Shown here: positions 6,261-8,828 of the stretch, piece by piece
Layout: every line of letters begins with the position of its first letter
How positions within the stretch are numbered: position 1 is the stretch's first letter
Assembly: GCA_045649105.1 (NCBI GenBank)
Contig: JAZRPG010000032.1
Coordinates: 1-8,828 of the forward strand
Direction: 5' to 3'
Source: JAZRPG01 sp045649105
GTDB lineage: Bacteria > Bacillota > Clostridia > Oscillospirales > JAAYXM01
DNA length: 8,828 nucleotides
Translations under genes and position numbers: made by a program
Notes under the pieces: model-generated
Told to the model about the DNA's origin: nothing
The model's input: the letters and a program-made list of their open reading frames with translations, nothing else
The model's database searches: none

Positions 6261-6345
6261 AATAAACTTCCTTTCTGTTACGAATATTTAATTACGCCTA
6301 TTATTTGCACATTTGGGATATATATACATTTTTGAGGTGATTATT
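6261..6345. promoter_or_regulatory. Divergent rubrerythrin/copA intergenic region
   Basis: These 85 A/T-rich bases must hold the 5' signals of both genes. Plausible pieces are TTGCAC at 6305-6310 and A/T-rich -10-like sequence (TATATACAT) at 6321-6329 for copA, but the spacing (12-14 bases) is poor. For rubrerythrin TAATTAAATATT (complement of about 6283-6294) could hold a -10, without a good -35. No clear CsoR, CopY or PerR operator was found. The copA ribosome binding site GAGGTGA (6334-6340) is clear. Confidence 0.4.
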
Positions 6346-8547
6346 TTGAGTAGTACCAATGTTATTCTTAAAGTTGACGGTATGCACTGCGCTTCTTGCG
6401 CGCGTTTTGTTGAGACAACCGTCGGAAAGCTTAATGGGGTGGATTCCGTATCCGTAAACCTCGCCGCATCTACCGCAAGTATTCGATATCAAGATAAAGC
6501 TTTACCCGTAAAGAAGCTCATCGATACGATAAACAGTATCGGGTTCAAGGCATCTCTCCCTGCAGAGGAAATAACCGATAACGGCAAAAAGCTCCGCAAT
6601 GAGCGTATCCGTCTTATAGTTTCGCTGATTTTTGCCGCCGCATTGTTTATAATTGCAATGGGGCCGATGCTTGGCATACTGTCACTGCCGGCCTTCCTTG
6701 CAGGGCCACGCACACTTACTGCAATACAGTTTATCCTTACCGTCCCCGTAATAATTTGCGGATGGCGTTTCTACACATCGGGTTTTTCTTCTCTCGTGCG
6801 CGGTGCTCCTAATATGGACACACTTATAGCCATAGGCACTTTATCTGCACTTGGCTATAGCATATATTCAACAATTCTTGTGTGGTCAGGAAACACACAT
6901 GCCGTTCACGGACTCTATTTCGAGTCAGCATCCATGATAATCGCGCTTGTTATGCTCGGTAAATATCTCGAAAAGCGCGCAACCGGGAAAACATCCGAAG
7001 CCGTGCGAAAACTCATTGCCCTCACTCCGGAGACTGCACGCATAATCCGCGATGGGCTTGAAGCCGAGGTTAAAATTCAGGACGTTTGTGTTGGCGATAC
7101 TGTTATTGTCCGCCCCGGGGAGCGCATTCCTGTAGACGGCGTTATTCTCTCCGGAGAAACAAGCATAGATGAATCAATGGTGACAGGCGAGAGCATGCCT
7201 GTTAAAAAAGTTGCAGGCGATGAAGTAATAGGTGCATGCATAAACCGGAACGGACTTATAAAAATTTCGGCATCACATGTCGGCGAAGACTCCATGCTTG
7301 CTAAAATAGTTAAAACAGTTACAGAGGCTCAGGGCTCAAAAGCGCCTATCGCGCGTCTTGCTGATGTTGTATCAGGATATTTCGTTCCAATTGTAATTTC
7401 ATTAGCAATTATTTCTGCCGCTGTCTGGCTTTTACTCGGAAAGGAATTCTACTTTGCACTTGGCATCTTTATTTCCGTGCTCGTAATCTCCTGCCCATGT
7501 GCACTTGGTCTTGCGACTCCCGTCGCAATTATGACCGGAATGGGAACCGCCGCGGAACACGGCATCCTCTTTAAAAGCGGCACAGCACTTGAGCAAACCT
7601 CAAAAACAGATGTTGTTGTTCTTGACAAAACAGGAACAGTAACGGAAGGAAATCCGTCAGTAACGGATATTTTCACCGAACTTAACGAAGATTACCTGCT
7701 CGCTCTTGCCGCTGCATGTGAGCTCGGTTCAGAGCATGTTATCGGCGAGGCAATAGTTCGTAAAGCGCGCGAACGCTCGCTTGAAATACCGGAGGCCATA
7801 GATTTTAAATACAATGTCGGACTCGGCGTCACTGCAAAAGTTAACGGCACCTATGTTTCAATCGGAAACAGTATGCTTGTAAAACCCTCAGAAAAACTTA
7901 AAGAGGCGGCATCAAAATTCGCCGGAGAGGGAAAAACGCCCGTATACATCGCGATTGACGGTACTACAGTAGGTATTATTGCAATTTCCGACCCCGTAAA
8001 GAGTGGCTCAGAAAGCGCTGTAAAAACGCTGACAGATATGGGTGTTCAGGTATACATGCTTACAGGTGACAACAAAAGGACAGCCGATGCAATCGCTCGG
8101 AATGTGGGAATCCAAAATGTCATCAGTGAAGTGTTGCCAAATGAAAAAAGTAAAACTATTAAAGAACTCCGGAATGACGGCAATATTGTCTGCATGGTTG
8201 GTGACGGAATAAATGACGCCCCCGCACTCGCAACGGCAAACATAGGAATATCAGTCGCAAGCGGAACGGATATAGCGGCAGAAACGTCAGATATAGTTCT
8301 TATGAAAAATGATTTAGGCGGTATTTCCGTTGCAATGACTATCTCTGCAGCTGTCACAAGAAACATTAAGCAAAATCTCTTCTGGGCATTTGCATATAAC
8401 ACCGTGGGCATACCGATAGCGGCAGGAGTTCTGTACGCACTCGGCGGTCCCCTGCTCAACCCGATGATAGCTGCCGCGGCAATGTCACTCAGCTCCGTTA
8501 CCGTTGTCTTAAACGCGCTGAGACTGCGAAAAATAAAGCTGAAGTAA
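6346..8547 (+). CDS. copA: Cu(I)-exporting P1B-type ATPase (CopA)
   Basis: Encodes 733 residues of a membrane copper pump that exports Cu(I) at the cost of ATP. In order: one N-terminal metal-binding domain with GMHCASC (12-18); the A-domain TGES (280-283); the transmembrane copper site CPC (383-385); phosphorylation motif DKTGT with Asp427; nucleotide-binding SEHV (462-465); TGDN (573-576); GDGINDAP (619-626); and the last-helices YN (684-685) and MSLSS (713-717) typical of Cu(I)-selective P1B-1 pumps. Eight membrane helices are expected. The nucleotide-binding motif, normally SEHP, has Val in place of Pro465. The start is TTG 6346, five bases after GAGGTGA; an upstream in-frame TTG at 6313 precedes that site and is unlikely. 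No CsoR/CopY regulator or CopZ chaperone adjoins it. Divergent from rubrerythrin. Identification is secure; Ag(I) may also be carried. Confidence 0.96.
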   Translation: MSSTNVILKVDGMHCASCARFVETTVGKLNGVDSVSVNLAASTASIRYQDKALPVKKLIDTINSIGFKASLPAEEITDNGKKLRNERIRLIVSLIFAAALFIIAMGPMLGILSLPAFLAGPRTLTAIQFILTVPVIICGWRFYTSGFSSLVRGAPNMDTLIAIGTLSALGYSIYSTILVWSGNTHAVHGLYFESASMIIALVMLGKYLEKRATGKTSEAVRKLIALTPETARIIRDGLEAEVKIQDVCVGDTVIVRPGERIPVDGVILSGETSIDESMVTGESMPVKKVAGDEVIGACINRNGLIKISASHVGEDSMLAKIVKTVTEAQGSKAPIARLADVVSGYFVPIVISLAIISAAVWLLLGKEFYFALGIFISVLVISCPCALGLATPVAIMTGMGTAAEHGILFKSGTALEQTSKTDVVVLDKTGTVTEGNPSVTDIFTELNEDYLLALAAACELGSEHVIGEAIVRKARERSLEIPEAIDFKYNVGLGVTAKVNGTYVSIGNSMLVKPSEKLKEAASKFAGEGKTPVYIAIDGTTVGIIAISDPVKSGSESAVKTLTDMGVQVYMLTGDNKRTADAIARNVGIQNVISEVLPNEKSKTIKELRNDGNIVCMVGDGINDAPALATANIGISVASGTDIAAETSDIVLMKNDLGGISVAMTISAAVTRNIKQNLFWAFAYNTVGIPIAAGVLYALGGPLLNPMIAAAAMSLSSVTVVLNALRLRKIKLK

Positions 8548-8566
8548 AAAGAAAAACTCGTCTTAG

Positions 8567-8583
8567 AAAAAACATGTTTTTTT
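8567..8583 (+). terminator. Possible weak terminator after copA
   Basis: AAAAAACATGTTTTTT is a perfect 16-base palindrome beginning 19 bases after the copA stop and ending in seven T. An overlapping hairpin GTTTTT-TTCG-AAAAAC spans 8576-8591. Both stems are almost all A-T, so termination would be inefficient. No better terminator lies before tRNA-Trp, so some read-through is possible. Confidence 0.35.
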
Positions 8584-8593
8584 CGAAAAACTA

Positions 8594-8622
8594 TTGCAAA
8601 TTTTTTAAAGTCATGTTAAACT
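8594..8622 (+). promoter_or_regulatory. Probable sigma-A promoter upstream of tRNA-Trp
   Basis: TTGCAA (8594-8599) and TAAACT (8617-8622) are 17 bases apart, and TG precedes the -10 (TGTTAAACT). Transcription would start near 8629, about 100 bases before the tRNA. A closer -10-like TAATAT at 8713-8718 has no -35 match, so this is the best promoter candidate for tRNA-Trp. Confidence 0.55.
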
Positions 8623-8729
8623 ATCATAGTTGAATATACATGGGTATGGTTCAGGTTAAGCAAAACATCTCCGGAACTTTACTTATTCAGGTATTACAAC
8701 ATTTGAACAGCTTAATATTGACTTTATTT
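8623..8729 (+). other. Unassigned leader before tRNA-Trp
   Basis: About 100 bases without a supported gene. A 34-codon frame from ATG 8640 runs into the tRNA and has no ribosome binding site, so it is not called. I see no strong hairpin. The stretch is probably a 5' leader removed by RNase P, or it carries a weak second promoter around TAATAT (8713-8718). Confidence 0.35.
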
Positions 8730-8803
8730 AGGGGTATGATGTAATGGTAACATGCCGGTCCCCAAAACCGTTCTTGAGGGTTCGAGTCCTTCTACCCCTG
8801 CCA
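8730..8803 (+). tRNA. tRNA-Trp (anticodon CCA) with C at position 33
   Basis: A 74-base cloverleaf. The acceptor stem is AGGGGTA/TACCCCT, the D arm ATGT/ACAT with loop AATGGTA, and the T arm GAGGG-TTCGAGT-CCTTC. Discriminator G73 and encoded CCA follow. The anticodon stem CCGGT/ACCGT has four good pairs and a C-T mismatch at 27-43; the loop is CCCCAAA. That places CCA at 34-36 and C, not U, at 33. The acceptor stem and G73 match Gram-positive tRNA-Trp. Shifting the frame to restore U33 would give anticodon CCC but breaks the stem. The window ends 25 bases later in A-rich sequence, before any terminator. Confidence 0.88.
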
Positions 8804-8828
8804 AAAAAAAAGCAGTATCATCATCAGA

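Noticed and set aside
8046..8459. Minus-strand 137-codon frame inside copA
   Set aside because: Antisense to the conserved TGDN and GDGINDAP region of copA; no independent support.
8640..8744. 34-codon frame before tRNA-Trp
   Set aside because: No ribosome binding site, and it ends inside the tRNA.
3004..8803. Genomic island bounded by tRNA-Gly and tRNA-Trp
   Set aside because: No integrase, no repeat of a tRNA 3' end and no mobile genes were seen; the genes between are ordinary chromosomal types apart from the DUF1015 pair.
1..8828. CRISPR array or insertion sequence
   Set aside because: No regularly spaced repeats, terminal inverted repeats with a transposase, or transposase-like frames were found.

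Overview
The window looks like chromosomal DNA of a low-to-mid-GC Gram-positive anaerobe, most likely a member of the Clostridia. This rests on a MurJ/SpoVB-type flippase, a DegV-family protein, a rubrerythrin, strong purine-rich ribosome binding sites (GGAGG types), TTG starts on three of seven genes, near-consensus sigma-A promoters and tRNAs with encoded CCA. UGA is used as a stop (it ends the degV-like gene), so the code is standard. No mobile element, CRISPR array or phage gene was seen.

Layout. (1) 1-1802, minus strand: an rpe gene (ribulose-phosphate 3-epimerase) with its own promoter, followed 21 bases later by a MurJ/SpoVB-type lipid flippase gene that runs off the left edge. (2) 1803-1990: a gene-free stretch rich in inverted repeats. 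(3) 1991-3118, minus strand: strong promoter, tRNA-Gly(GCC), intrinsic terminator, degV-like fatty-acid-binding protein, second terminator. The degV gene has no clear promoter of its own between the first terminator and its ribosome binding site. (4) 3187-5680, plus strand: a perfect TTGACA-N17-TATAAT promoter, a leader with a 10-base tandem repeat, a DUF1015-family gene, an unrecognised TIM-barrel enzyme gene 21 bases later, and a strong terminator. (5) 5682-6260, minus strand: rubrerythrin, convergent with the TIM-barrel gene. (6) 6346-8547, plus strand: a CopA-type Cu(I)-exporting P-type ATPase, divergent from rubrerythrin across 85 bases. (7) 8548-8828: an A/T palindrome, a promoter-like site and tRNA-Trp(CCA).

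How the genes fit together. Most are independent housekeeping or stress modules: pentose phosphate epimerisation, envelope lipid flipping, fatty-acid handling, peroxide defence and copper efflux. The least understood part is the DUF1015/TIM-barrel pair. It has a consensus promoter, good ribosome binding sites and, in the second gene, codon use typical of high expression, yet neither product has a function I can name. Other points worth checking are a tRNA-Trp with C instead of the near-universal U33, a copper ATPase whose HP motif reads His-Val, and the tRNA-Gly/terminator/degV arrangement.
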